NCBI GenBank assembly: GCA_018969355.1
Contig: JAGWYO010000001.1
Coordinates: forward strand, 60,652 to 124,651
Length of the DNA stretch: 64,000 nucleotides
Source of the DNA: Actinomycetales bacterium
GTDB lineage: Bacteria > Actinomycetota > Actinomycetes > Nanopelagicales > Nanopelagicaceae
Reading direction: 5' to 3'
Shown here: one piece after another, positions 25,730 to 34,633 of the stretch
Numbering within the stretch: the stretch's first letter is position 1
Layout of the letters: each line of letters starts with the position of its first letter
Made by a program: the position numbers and the translations under genes
The notes under the pieces: model-generated
Seen by the model: only the letters and a program-made list of their open reading frames with translations
The model's database searches: none
Told to the model about the DNA's origin: nothing

Positions 25730-27084
25730 CGCCAGTTCCAGCTTTGCCCCTCTGGTGCATCCATAATTTCAAGTCCACTTGCTTCCAACTTCATCCTTAG
25801 CTCATCACTCTCGGCCCACCGTTTGTGATTTCTTGCATCTTGGCGCAGTGCCAGAATCTCTTCTTGTTCTACGGTTAAATCTCTGACTACTTCTTGGCGT
25901 CCAAGATCAAGGCCTAAAACTCGGTCGGCAAAGAGAAATATCGCCGCACGGTCTTTAAGGCCGTCGCTTTTTTCTATATTACGCAGATATTGAATGGCTT
26001 TTGAAGTATCAAGGTCGTTATCGATAATCTCTAAGAAATTAGCATCTAACTGAGGAGCTTGATTTCCCCATTTCTCTATTTTCTTGCGCCAACGCATAAG
26101 AGTTGCATCGGCAGCTTCAATTGAGGCCCAGGTTAAATCCATTTGGGATCTGTAACGGTTTTCTAGAAAACATAATCTCACCGCAAGGGGATCAAAACCT
26201 CGGTCGATAACATCTTTAAGTAGGACAACATTGCCAGCACTTTTAGACATTTTTCGGCCTTCAAATAACAGATGCTCTCCATGCAACCATAAATCCACGC
26301 TCTCATTTCCTGTAATGGCATTTGATTGAGCACGTTCATTTTCATGGTGAGGAAAGCGCAGATCAATTCCACCCACATGAAGATTTATATGGGAATTTAA
26401 GAAGTGAAGTGACATGGCTGAACATTCAATATGCCAACCTGGAAAGCCTGGTCCCCAAGGCGAATCCCAAATCATTTGAGTACGCGTGCCAGCGCTTTTC
26501 CAGAGTGCCCAATCTGCGTGGAAACGTTTAGCACCATCTTCGCTGTATTCATAACGATGCCCAGGCTTAAGGGCATCTAATCTGTTTCCACTTATTGCAC
26601 CATAGCTGGGGAACGATTGAGCCGAGAAATAGATAGTTCCATCATCGCCAACATATGCAAATTCTTTAGCAATAAGTTGTTCAATCATTGCCAGCATTAA
26701 TTCTATGGATTCACTTGCCCTTGGATAAGCATCTGCCTTTTCTATATTCAGGCGTGCTAAGTCAGTATGAAAAGCAGCTTCATATTTTCGTGCCACAACA
26801 AACGGGTCAGTGGATTCTGCTTTAGCTTGGGCAAGCATCTTATCTTCACTCTCAATATCTTCTGACATGTGCCCAACGTCGGTTATATTCTGAATGAGTT
26901 TTACATTTACCCCATGAACTCTGAGAACACGCCGTACTAAATCTGAAAGAAGAAAAGTTCTTAAATTACCCACATGTGCATCACGATAAACCGTTGGACC
27001 ACAGCAATACATAGTTGTTGTGCCATGAGTTGAAATAACGGGTGCAAGTTTTCGACTTGCTGTGTCATAGAGGTAGAGGCTCAC
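25726..27084 (-). CDS. cysS: Cysteinyl-tRNA synthetase
   Basis: This class I synthetase (452 aa) charges tRNA-Cys. It has the CGPTVYRDAHVGNLRT start (HIGH-type motif), the zinc site (Cys in CGPTVY, Cys in GWHIECSAM, His and Glu in FPHHENE) and the GRKMSKSAGN motif. The C-terminal domain ends with the ARNHKRWAESDELR and APEGQSWNWR segment, typical of CysRS. The related mycothiol enzyme MshC lacks this C-terminal domain, so I call CysS despite mshB being next door. The start is GTG, overlapping the TGA of the SH3-like gene as GTGA. Confidence 0.93.
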   Translation of the reverse strand: MSLYLYDTASRKLAPVISTHGTTTMYCCGPTVYRDAHVGNLRTFLLSDLVRRVLRVHGVNVKLIQNITDVGHMSEDIESEDKMLAQAKAESTDPFVVARKYEAAFHTDLARLNIEKADAYPRASESIELMLAMIEQLIAKEFAYVGDDGTIYFSAQSFPSYGAISGNRLDALKPGHRYEYSEDGAKRFHADWALWKSAGTRTQMIWDSPWGPGFPGWHIECSAMSLHFLNSHINLHVGGIDLRFPHHENERAQSNAITGNESVDLWLHGEHLLFEGRKMSKSAGNVVLLKDVIDRGFDPLAVRLCFLENRYRSQMDLTWASIEAADATLMRWRKKIEKWGNQAPQLDANFLEIIDNDLDTSKAIQYLRNIEKSDGLKDRAAIFLFADRVLGLDLGRQEVVRDLTVEQEEILALRQDARNHKRWAESDELRMKLEASGLEIMDAPEGQSWNWR

Positions 27085-27281
27085 TTCCTTTCAACCACTT
27101 CTTTCCACAGAGCAATCTCATCGTAGGAAAATTCAATGAGCTTGCCATGTCGATTTCGAAGCGAGATGGGGGACTCAAGGTGACCCACAATGTCACGGAA
27201 CCCACCCTCAGGATCATGCAAGCGGATGGTGACTCGCTTTCCAATGAGGGCGCTAAATGTGGCCTCTAGAGCCTGATTCAT
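27081..27281 (-). CDS. Stand-alone SH3-like small protein (Rv0428c N-terminal domain type)
   Basis: This 66-aa protein (ALIGKRVTIRLHDPEGGFRD, then LESPISLRNRHGKLIEFSYDEIALWKEV) resembles the small SH3-like barrel found at the N-terminus of the actinobacterial acetyltransferase Rv0428c, but here no acetyltransferase is attached. The function is unknown; the barrel could bind nucleic acid or protein. A leaderless -10 (TATCGT) precedes the ATG by six bases. It overlaps cysS, so the two are co-expressed and could be functionally connected. The similarity is by pattern, not alignment. Confidence 0.7.
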   Translation of the reverse strand: MNQALEATFSALIGKRVTIRLHDPEGGFRDIVGHLESPISLRNRHGKLIEFSYDEIALWKEVVERK

Positions 27282-27287
27282 GGCTCA

Positions 27288-27293
27288 ACGATA
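27288..27293 (-). promoter_or_regulatory. -10 element, leaderless SH3-like gene / cysS operon
   Basis: TATCGT on the minus strand, six bases before the ATG at 27281. The sequence TATCGTTGAGCCATG recurs almost unchanged at 59163-59177. Confidence 0.55.
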
Positions 27294-27328
27294 AACCTTA
27301 ACTTCAAATATCGCGCTGGGAGAGTCGA

Positions 27329-27340
27329 TACGATTACAAT
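27329..27340 (+). promoter_or_regulatory. Possible fdxA -10 elements
   Basis: Two abutting TAnnnT hexamers, TACGAT (27329-27334) and TACAAT (27335-27340), lie 40-50 bases upstream of the fdxA start. I see no convincing -35. Confidence 0.35.
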
Positions 27341-27379
27341 CTGGGAGTTGGTAACTAATAATTCTTACGGAGGCAAGTC

Positions 27380-27700
27380 GTGACTTATGTGATCGCCGAA
27401 CCATGTGTCGATGTGAAAGATAAATCATGCATCGCTGAATGTCCTGTGGACTGCATCTATGAAGGCGATCGCATGCTCTATATCCAAGCCGATGAGTGTG
27501 TTGACTGCGGTGCCTGTGAGCCTGTATGTCCTGTTGAGGCTATTTACTATGAAGATGACGTCCCACCTCAGTGGAAACAATTTGGAAAAGTAAATACTGA
27601 GTTCTTCCTTGAAATTGGTTCACCGGGCGGGGCAAGCAAAGTCGGAGCAACTGGGACAGACCACGAACTAGTAAAAGCCCTACCCCCAAAGAGCGAGTAG
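27380..27700 (+). CDS. fdxA: 7Fe ferredoxin (FdxA type)
   Basis: The 106-aa ferredoxin has Cys at 9, 17, 21 and 25 followed by a second set at 40, 43, 46 and 50, the pattern of one [3Fe-4S] and one [4Fe-4S] cluster. Its long C-terminal tail is typical of actinobacterial FdxA/FdxC. It carries electrons to oxidoreductases. The GTG start is fixed by GGAGG at 27369-27373, six bases upstream. It is immediately followed by dapC (6-base gap), an order conserved in Actinobacteria. Confidence 0.94.
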   Translation: MTYVIAEPCVDVKDKSCIAECPVDCIYEGDRMLYIQADECVDCGACEPVCPVEAIYYEDDVPPQWKQFGKVNTEFFLEIGSPGGASKVGATGTDHELVKALPPKSE

Positions 27701-27706
27701 TTTTTC

Positions 27707-28771
27707 TTGCGCTCATCACTCCCAGATTTCCCCTGGGATGCTCTTGCCCCCTTTGGAGAAAAGGCCCGCGCACATCCAGGTGGAATTATTGATCTCTCCG
27801 TAGGCACTCCGGTTGATCCCACGCCTGAATTTGTTCAAGCAGCTTTGTGTAGTGCCTCAAATTCACCCAGTTATCCAGTAACTGCTGGCACACCAGAATT
27901 ACGTGCAGCAATTACCTCGTGGGCAAAATCTAGATTAGGTGCAAGCGGTGATTTTGATGTCCTGCCTGTAATTGGTTCAAAAGAATTAGTGGCATGGTTA
28001 CCAACATTATTAGAATCTAAGAAAGTTCTTATTCCAGAGATTGCTTATCCCACTTATCACGTTGGTGCATTACTTGCACAGGCTCAATCAATCCCAGTTC
28101 CCATCAGTGCAAAGAGCTGGCCACAGGCTGATTTAGCATGGATTAATTCACCATCTAATCCAACTGGGCGGGTCCATAGTGTTGAAGAAATTAAGGAATG
28201 CATCGCCTGGTCACGAGTCAACGACGCTGTTCTGGTTTCGGATGAGTGCTATTTGGAGTTTGATCACAACGCCACATCAACTTCTGTCATGGCCTTAACC
28301 GAAGGCAATAACAAAAATATCGTGGCAGTGCACTCATTATCCAAGCGCTCATCAATGGCTGGCTATCGTGCAGCATTTATGGTGGGAGATTCTTCGCTCA
28401 TCGCAAAGATTCGTGAACTGAGAAAGCATGCAGGCATGATGGTTTCATTACCCGTTCAAAAAGCAATGACCGTGGCACTTGGTAATGATGCACATGTTGC
28501 AGAGCAACGTGCACGATATAACGCACGACGCGATGCTCTTCGTCCTGCACTTGAAGCCTGCGGATTTCGAATTGAATATAGCAACGCAGGTCTCTACATC
28601 TGGTGCACGCGCGATGAAGATGCTTGGACAAGCGTTGAATGGTTAGCCCAGCGTGGAATCTTGGCAACTCCAGGTAGCTTTTATGGTGAAAAAGGCAAGA
28701 ACTACATTCGAATTGCTATGACCGCTTCAGATGTGGCCATACACGAAGCAATTAAGCGCTTAAAGGCTTAG
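27707..28771 (+). CDS. dapC: Succinyldiaminopimelate transaminase
   Basis: This PLP aminotransferase (354 aa) makes N-succinyl-diaminopimelate, downstream of DapD. The fold-type I signature VHSLSKRSSMAGYRAAFM contains the PLP lysine (about residue 211); DEPS-like NSPSNPTGR is near 146 and the substrate Arg region KNYIRIAMT lies near the end. Location directly after a ferredoxin gene is typical of actinobacterial dapC. The start is TTG at 27707; no ATG or GTG gives the conserved N-terminus (LPDFPWDALAPF). The start is moderately certain. Confidence 0.9.
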   Translation: MRSSLPDFPWDALAPFGEKARAHPGGIIDLSVGTPVDPTPEFVQAALCSASNSPSYPVTAGTPELRAAITSWAKSRLGASGDFDVLPVIGSKELVAWLPTLLESKKVLIPEIAYPTYHVGALLAQAQSIPVPISAKSWPQADLAWINSPSNPTGRVHSVEEIKECIAWSRVNDAVLVSDECYLEFDHNATSTSVMALTEGNNKNIVAVHSLSKRSSMAGYRAAFMVGDSSLIAKIRELRKHAGMMVSLPVQKAMTVALGNDAHVAEQRARYNARRDALRPALEACGFRIEYSNAGLYIWCTRDEDAWTSVEWLAQRGILATPGSFYGEKGKNYIRIAMTASDVAIHEAIKRLKA

Positions 28772-28774
28772 CTG

Positions 28775-29776
28775 ATGGCAGTTGGAATCCTTCTCGTTGG
28801 TGGCTTTGGAACACGTCTCATGCCACTGACTAAAAACACTCCAAAACCCATGCTTACGGTCGCCGGTTTACCAGTGACAGAGCATCAACTGGCAATGGCA
28901 AAGAAAGCTGGAATAACAACAGTAGTGCTTGCCACTTCGTATTTATCTGAAGTATTCATCCCTTATTTTGGTGATGGATCCAAATGGGGAATGAAGCTGC
29001 TATATGCAGTGGAAAAAGAGCCTTTAGGCACTGGCGGTGCAATTAGAAATGCTGCAAAATTTTTACCGGCAGGTGAATCAATTGTAGTTTTCAATGGTGA
29101 TGTCTTAAGTTCACATAATTTGCCGCGTCAGATTCAAGAACATGAAGCAAAAAATGCAGATGCCACATTACATTTAACGACTGTTGAAGATGCAAGAGCC
29201 TATGGCTGTGTCCCAACTGATTCAGATGGTCGGGTCACAGCCTTTCTCGAAAAAATGGAGAATCCAATCACTAATACAATTAACGCCGGATGTTATGTCT
29301 TCAAATCATCAGTTGTTGAATCGATAGAACCAGATTGTGTTGTGAGTGTTGAAAGAGAAGTTTTTCCAAATCTTGTTGCTCATCATGGAAAAATCTTTGG
29401 ATTTATTGATAATTCTTACTGGCTAGATATTGGAACACCTAATGCACTTCTAAAAGGTTCAAGAGATTTAGTTTCTGGGTTGGCAGATTCATCGGCCTTG
29501 ACTTCTGGACTTGTTGAGAGCAAAGGTAAAGATTATTTGATTATGAAGGGCTCACACGTTGATCCATCTGCCCACATCGGTGGTGGAAGTTGCATCTGTG
29601 CAGGGGCAGTAGTTGGGGCTGAGACACAGATTTCTGGCTCTATTATTGAGGCTGGGGCTCAAGTAGGTGCAGGTGCAACGATTATGAATTCATTTATCGC
29701 ATCTGGGGCCGTTGTGGCCGATTTCGCAAAAATATCAACATCTTTTGTGACAAACACAGAAATAATCGAAATTTGA
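28775..29776 (+). CDS. Mannose-1-phosphate guanylyltransferase-like NTP transferase
   Basis: This 333-aa protein has the nucleotidyltransferase signature GILLVGGFGTRLMPLTKNTPKPML at the start, the sugar-phosphate binding GTGGAIRNA near 88 and FNGDVLSS near 110. A C-terminal left-handed helix (SHVDPSAHIGGGSCICAGAV) spans about 250-330. It is close to ManB/ManC of Actinobacteria, which make GDP-mannose for glycoproteins and glycolipids, but a glucose-1-phosphate specificity is also possible. A phosphomannomutase gene and a glycosyltransferase in the same block support mannose. Confidence 0.85.
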   Translation: MAVGILLVGGFGTRLMPLTKNTPKPMLTVAGLPVTEHQLAMAKKAGITTVVLATSYLSEVFIPYFGDGSKWGMKLLYAVEKEPLGTGGAIRNAAKFLPAGESIVVFNGDVLSSHNLPRQIQEHEAKNADATLHLTTVEDARAYGCVPTDSDGRVTAFLEKMENPITNTINAGCYVFKSSVVESIEPDCVVSVEREVFPNLVAHHGKIFGFIDNSYWLDIGTPNALLKGSRDLVSGLADSSALTSGLVESKGKDYLIMKGSHVDPSAHIGGGSCICAGAVVGAETQISGSIIEAGAQVGAGATIMNSFIASGAVVADFAKISTSFVTNTEIIEI

Positions 29777-29821
29777 GCTTGATTTAAGCGTAAATCTCCT
29801 ACAAGAAGGGGCAATCTCGGC

Positions 29822-29850
29822 TTGACTTATTGGACTTACACGCGTGTAAT
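29822..29850 (+). promoter_or_regulatory. whiB2 promoter (-35/-10)
   Basis: TTGACT (29822-29827), a 17-base spacer and TGTAAT (29845-29850) form a near-consensus sigma-70/SigA promoter about 63 bases upstream of the whiB2 start. It is one of the few promoters in the window with a clear -35. Confidence 0.7.
29836..29849. repeat. Perfect 14-bp palindrome overlapping the whiB2 -10
   Basis: TTACACGCGTGTAA is self-complementary over all 14 bases and covers the spacer end plus all but the last base of the -10. Its position suits an operator. Half-sites TTACAC/GTGTAA resemble those of the actinobacterial regulator BldD (TNACNC...GNGTNA) but with two central bases instead of one, so any BldD link is speculation. 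Confidence 0.6.
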
Positions 29851-29912
29851 TCACTCTTAAGTAAGTCTTTTCCAAGAGGGATCAGACCTGAAGTTTTCAA
29901 GGAGAATCGACT

Positions 29913-30212
29913 ATGCCGATTAAACCTGAAGCCACGAACTCCCCAACCCCTACGACTGGCCCAAAGATCACATTAGCAAGCGGCGAGAGTATTGAACTCT
30001 CTTGGCAAGAACGCGCATTGTGCGCACAAACAGATCCAGAAGCTTTCTTTCCTGAAAAAGGTGGCTCAACTCGCGAAGCAAAGCGTGTTTGCCTTTCCTG
30101 TGATGTTCGCTCAGAGTGCTTGGAATATGCACTTGCACACGACGAACGTTTTGGTATTTGGGGCGGACTATCTGAGCGCGAACGTCGTCGCTTAAAGCGC
30201 CGTTCTGCGTAA
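29913..30212 (+). CDS. whiB2: WhiB2 (WhmD-like) Fe-S transcription factor
   Basis: The 99-aa protein has the four cluster-binding Cys (37, 60, 63, 69), the GIWGG turn (about 81-85) and a basic C-terminal DNA-binding tail (ERERRRLKRRSA). The WhiB2/WhmD/WhiB subgroup controls septation and cell division in Actinobacteria. The start follows AAGGAG with an eight-base gap. It lies between a mannose-nucleotide gene and a glycosyltransferase, the same neighbourhood as Rv3260c-Rv3259 in mycobacteria. An operator-like palindrome covers its promoter. Confidence 0.93.
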   Translation: MPIKPEATNSPTPTTGPKITLASGESIELSWQERALCAQTDPEAFFPEKGGSTREAKRVCLSCDVRSECLEYALAHDERFGIWGGLSERERRRLKRRSA

Positions 30213-30251
30213 GCTTTTAATCCCAACTCTTTAAGAGATGGTGGTTTAGTA

Positions 30252-33200
30252 GTGGCAGTAACCGATAGACATGTAGTCACTGCAATTCTTGTTTCACATG
30301 ACGGTGAGATTTGGTTACCTACAGTTGTCGCGGCGATAGCTTCTCAGACAAGACCTGCCAATCAAATCATGGCTGTTGATACCGCATCTAATGATTTATC
30401 CACAAAACTTATTAAAGCTGCTCGTATTCCTTTAATTACGGCAGATCGTGATTGCGGATTTGGTGATGCAGTTGCCCTTGCAGTTGAAAAGATGCCCAAA
30501 CACATTGAAGGCACGAGTGAATGGATTTGGTTGATTCACGATGACTGCGCACCCACACCTACTGCACTAGAAAAGTTACTAGAAGCTATTGAAGATCGCC
30601 CTCAAGTTGCAATGGTGGGTCCAAAACTTCTTGGTTGGCACGATCGTACGCACATCCTTGAAGCTGGAATAAGCATCGCAGGCAATGGTGCTCGCTGGAC
30701 TGGTCTGGAGACTGAAGAGTATGACCAAGGTCAGCACGATGGAATTCATGATGTTTTATCAGTGAGCACGGCAGGTGCCTTAATTCGTAGAGAAATATTT
30801 GAAGAACTCGGGGGCTTTGATTCGAATCTGTCCCTCTTTCGCGATGACATAGATTTTGGATGGCGTGCCAGAGTTGCCGGACATACAGTTATTGCCACGA
30901 CGGCAGCTATTGCGCACCATGCTCAAGCTTCGGCTTCAGAGCGGCGAAGTGTGGATGTAAATGGTGCTTTCTTACATCGACCATTACTTCTAGATCGCCG
31001 AAATGCAGCCTATGTCTTATTAGCTAACTCTTCCATGTGGTTGATTCCTTGGCTTTCAATTCAGTTACTTGGCTCTGCAATGGCACGCTCCATAGGTTAT
31101 TTGCTTGCAAAACTTCCTGGTTATGCCGCTGATGAACTATTAGCTGTGGCCACTTTAATTATAAAGCCAGCAGAAATAGTTAAGGCTCGTAAGTTTAGAA
31201 AAACTAAGAGATTAGTTTCTGCTCGAGTTATCTCTTCCTATATTCCACCTCGGTGGTCACAGATTCGTTTATCGGCAGCACGAGTTGCAGAAGTTTTACG
31301 AGAAAGACTCATTCCAGCGGCTGAAAACTCTTCAGCATCAGTTTTAAACTCACTTGAGGATGAAGATTTACTTGTGCCAACACAACGGTTTCAAATAAGT
31401 AAGTTTCTAAAAAACCCCGCAATTTTTGCATATCTACTATTAGTCATCATCACTCTTATTCAATCTCGAAATCGATTTGGTGCCCTAAATGGAGGTGCAC
31501 TGGTGGCATCACCAAGTGGCGCAAGAGATTTGTGGGGAATCTACTTTGAATCTTGGCACCAGGTTGGAATGGGAAGTTCACATGCATCCCCATCGTGGAT
31601 TGCTGTTGTGGCACTGGCATCAACTTTGTTTCTAGGTAAAGTTCCACTACTAATAACAGTATTCTTTTTAACCGCACCGCTGCTAATTATGTGGTCGGGC
31701 CACACATTCCTGCGCAGTCTCTCAAATAATAGATTCATAACTATTCCAGCTAGTTTCTTATATGCCCTCTCTCCAGTTGCTTTGGCCGCTTTAAATTCAG
31801 GGCGCTTAGCAACCCTTGTGGCTTTAATCATTGCACCACACATCCCTATGGTTCTTAATAGCTGGAAGCACATAGAGCTGGTTAACTGGCGCCGAATATA
31901 TGGCTTTAGTATTTTGCTCGCAGTTTTAGCCTCATTTACGTTGATAACAACCATTGTGAGCCTTGCAGTGATCGGCCTTGCAATTGTGAGTGACTATGAT
32001 CAAAAACTAGAGAAGGCAGCTTTTCTGGCACGAATCTATAAGCGACTCATGTTGTTGATATTCCCATTTATATTGGTTGCCCCATACTCATTTGAAGCTC
32101 TCGTTCGTCCTGCACGCGCTCTGGCAGAGCCCGGATTAAACCTTGCAGGTGGATCGAGCGCATTAGTTCTATCTGGTAACCCAGGCGGTGCTGGATCGTT
32201 ACCGTGGTGGGTAATTAGTCCAATCCTACTTCTACTCATCATTGCGCTTTTTTCTTCATCCAAAGCTCGATCTTTTGCACAAATTGGTGTTTCATTTATG
32301 TGCGCAGCAGTTTTATTTTCTTCCATTTCTATTACGGTGCATGGCAATAGCTCTAGCACAAAAACTTGGGTAGGAACATTACTTGTTGGCGCAACACTGT
32401 CAGCAGTCGCAGCCGGAGTTGTAATTTTGGACCGATTAAGGACTGTACTGATTTCAAGCAATATTCACTACCGCCATATTCTGGCAGCATTACTTTTGAT
32501 TATCACCGCGATTTATTCAGTATTAAGTATTGGGTGGTCCATTACCGCTGGTGCGGATTCTCCAGTGCAGAGCAATATGAAAACTGTTATGCCAGCATTC
32601 CTAACGGCTGAAGCTGATACTAAAACCTTAGTATTACGAGAAGTTGGTTCTAAAGACTCGAAATCTATTCAGTATTATATTTCTCGCGGAGAAGACATCT
32701 CATTAGGGGAACCAGATGTTGCACCTGGTCAAGTCAGAGAAATTGAGATTGCAGCTCAGGAACTCATTGATGGTTCAGGTATTGGAAGCAGTCAGATTTT
32801 TTCAGCATATGGAATCAAGTATGTATTTGTTAAGAATCCATTCAGTCGCAATGTGATTCGAACAATTGATGGGCTAGGTGGGTTTGCTAGAACATCTGCA
32901 ACTTCAGCTGGTGTTGTTTGGAGAGTAACAGGTGTTACCGGTCGAATTATTTTCACGTCCAAAGATGGAACTCGCTCAGTTCTAGAGACTGGAGATGTTG
33001 GTGCCCGCACGACCGTAAATGGTCCCGGATCAATTACTGTGACTGAAACCTATGATCGATCATGGCAAATTCTGCAAAATGGATATCGCCTAGATCGAGC
33101 TAAAGATGAACATTCTCTACCGCAGTTTCAAGTAAAAGAAGCTGGCGAAATATCTCTCATTCATGATGGAACGATTAGGCGCGGATGGCTATCCCTGCAG

Positions 33201-33284
33201 TTAATTGCGTGGACGGTAGCAATAGTTTTGGCAGCCCCAGCCGGGCGCAGAAAGCGTGAAATTTCTGAGAAGGAGTTGGCATGA
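30252..33284 (+). CDS. Large membrane family 2 glycosyltransferase
   Basis: This 1010-aa protein has an N-terminal GT-2 domain (about 1-300) with TAILVSHDGEIWLPTVV and a DxD-like LIHDDCAPT near 95. A polytopic membrane region follows (about 380-770, at least ten segments), then an extracytoplasmic region and a last transmembrane segment near 985. This fusion is conserved in Actinobacteria between whiB2 and DUF5719/DUF3499. It probably assembles a surface glycan or glycoprotein modification, with mannose as a plausible sugar given the flanking mannose genes. The exact activity is unknown. DUF5719 overlaps its stop (ATGA). Confidence 0.87.
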   Translation: MAVTDRHVVTAILVSHDGEIWLPTVVAAIASQTRPANQIMAVDTASNDLSTKLIKAARIPLITADRDCGFGDAVALAVEKMPKHIEGTSEWIWLIHDDCAPTPTALEKLLEAIEDRPQVAMVGPKLLGWHDRTHILEAGISIAGNGARWTGLETEEYDQGQHDGIHDVLSVSTAGALIRREIFEELGGFDSNLSLFRDDIDFGWRARVAGHTVIATTAAIAHHAQASASERRSVDVNGAFLHRPLLLDRRNAAYVLLANSSMWLIPWLSIQLLGSAMARSIGYLLAKLPGYAADELLAVATLIIKPAEIVKARKFRKTKRLVSARVISSYIPPRWSQIRLSAARVAEVLRERLIPAAENSSASVLNSLEDEDLLVPTQRFQISKFLKNPAIFAYLLLVIITLIQSRNRFGALNGGALVASPSGARDLWGIYFESWHQVGMGSSHASPSWIAVVALASTLFLGKVPLLITVFFLTAPLLIMWSGHTFLRSLSNNRFITIPASFLYALSPVALAALNSGRLATLVALIIAPHIPMVLNSWKHIELVNWRRIYGFSILLAVLASFTLITTIVSLAVIGLAIVSDYDQKLEKAAFLARIYKRLMLLIFPFILVAPYSFEALVRPARALAEPGLNLAGGSSALVLSGNPGGAGSLPWWVISPILLLLIIALFSSSKARSFAQIGVSFMCAAVLFSSISITVHGNSSSTKTWVGTLLVGATLSAVAAGVVILDRLRTVLISSNIHYRHILAALLLIITAIYSVLSIGWSITAGADSPVQSNMKTVMPAFLTAEADTKTLVLREVGSKDSKSIQYYISRGEDISLGEPDVAPGQVREIEIAAQELIDGSGIGSSQIFSAYGIKYVFVKNPFSRNVIRTIDGLGGFARTSATSAGVVWRVTGVTGRIIFTSKDGTRSVLETGDVGARTTVNGPGSITVTETYDRSWQILQNGYRLDRAKDEHSLPQFQVKEAGEISLIHDGTIRRGWLSLQLIAWTVAIVLAAPAGRRKREISEKELA

Positions 33285-34591
33285 AATTCAAAACTCCAAT
33301 TCTTTATCTAGCAGCACTTGTTGCAAGTTTCTTGCTTGCCTCTGGGCTCTCCACAGTCTCGAAGCCAAATAATTACTCTGAAAGCTACCCAGCGGTGGTC
33401 TGCCCGCCAACACTTAATGGTTTGACTTCTCAAATTTCTGTATCTTCACGCAAGGTTGAGTACCAGCGATTAGAAAATCGAAGTAGTAAAACTCTGCCAT
33501 TTAATGCCCTTCGATTTCCAGTATCTAAAGATTCTCTAGTAATTTCAGCACAAGGAACGACACCTCTTATTTGGCAGAGCAGAGCTGGAAGTTGGGCAGG
33601 TGGAACCCTTTGCTCTGGACCAAGTGCGGCAGCTTGGTTTGTGGGTGGAACTGCTAACGTGACAACTCGTGGGCGGTTAATTCTTGTTAATAGTGGATTA
33701 AGTGATGCCATTGTTGATATTCGGAGTTATACCGAAAATGCTAAACAACCGATTAAGTCGGTGAATTTAAAATCTAAAAGCTTTATGCAACTTTCACTTG
33801 ATTCACTTGCGCCAGGCGATAAAGCTTTAGTAGTTGAAGTAGTCCCACGGTCTGGTCGAGTCAATGCTTTCATGATTGATGAACAGGGAGCTGGGCTCAA
33901 AGCACTCGGTGGAGATTTTGTAAACTCTTATTCATTGGCTTCCAAGAAACTAGTAATTCCAGCAATTCCTAATCAATTACCGAAGAAGGGTCAGAAAACT
34001 TCTACGTCCCATACGCTTCGAATTCTCACACCTGGGGATGTCAACACAACATTTACATTAGAGGTTTTATCAGCAGATGGCAGTTTTGTTCCTGTTGGGA
34101 TGAGTTCTCGCTCTATTGATGCTGGGGTAGTGTCGGAATTTTCTTTGGAACCAAATATCTCGGCTAGTGCCTTTGCAGTTCGAATTACCTCTGCCGAGCC
34201 GATTGTTGCATCGATATCTTCATCAGTGACGATTAGTGGTCACAAGGACTTTGTCTGGAGTACTGCCACGCCACCCCTGACTCCAATGTCGCTTGCAGTA
34301 ACTGGGCTATCTCCGTTGATTGCCTTTGCTGGAGATTCAATTTCGGTGAAAGTCCAAGCCAAGTTAGTCAATGGCAAAACTGTTAGCAAGACGATCGAGG
34401 GCAGTGATATAGCTACATGGCGCTTACCAGCAAATTCGCGTTCTATGACGATTACTTCTACTAGTGAGGCCGTCTATGCAGGGGCGCTGATAGCCTCAAG
34501 TAACGGTTATGGATTCATTCCTATCCAAAATAGCAGTGCCCTTACTAGGGTAGAAGTTCCGAATTCGAACATTCGTGTATTAAATCCCTAG
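33281..34591 (+). CDS. DUF5719 family secreted/membrane-anchored protein
   Basis: The 436-aa protein has an N-terminal hydrophobic anchor (about residues 6-24) and a long beta-rich extracytoplasmic region with many Ser/Thr/Val, as in DUF5719 proteins that follow the large glycosyltransferase in Actinobacteria. The motif GGTLCSGPSAAAWFVGG near 105 is conserved in this group to my knowledge. It overlaps the glycosyltransferase by four bases (ATGA), so the two probably act together at the cell surface. The function is not known. Confidence 0.8.
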   Translation: MKFKTPILYLAALVASFLLASGLSTVSKPNNYSESYPAVVCPPTLNGLTSQISVSSRKVEYQRLENRSSKTLPFNALRFPVSKDSLVISAQGTTPLIWQSRAGSWAGGTLCSGPSAAAWFVGGTANVTTRGRLILVNSGLSDAIVDIRSYTENAKQPIKSVNLKSKSFMQLSLDSLAPGDKALVVEVVPRSGRVNAFMIDEQGAGLKALGGDFVNSYSLASKKLVIPAIPNQLPKKGQKTSTSHTLRILTPGDVNTTFTLEVLSADGSFVPVGMSSRSIDAGVVSEFSLEPNISASAFAVRITSAEPIVASISSSVTISGHKDFVWSTATPPLTPMSLAVTGLSPLIAFAGDSISVKVQAKLVNGKTVSKTIEGSDIATWRLPANSRSMTITSTSEAVYAGALIASSNGYGFIPIQNSSALTRVEVPNSNIRVLNP

Positions 34592-34620
34592 CAATCCCAA
34601 ATATTTGCTTCATAGGCCAC

Positions 34621-34626
34621 TAATGT
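34621..34626 (+). promoter_or_regulatory. -10 element, leaderless DUF3499
   Basis: TAATGT, seven bases before the ATG at 34634. It supports that ATG over the in-frame TTG at 34628. Confidence 0.5.
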
Positions 34627-34633
34627 TTTGACC

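Noticed and set aside
25726..27084. Calling the gene mshC because mshB is adjacent
   Set aside because: The protein keeps the full CysRS C-terminal domain (ARNHKRWAESDELR and the WNWR end) and the CysRS zinc site, which MshC does not share in this form.
29836..29849. Naming the whiB2 palindrome a BldD box
   Set aside because: The half-sites fit but the centre has two bases instead of one, and no BldD gene is visible in the window; only the palindrome itself is supported.
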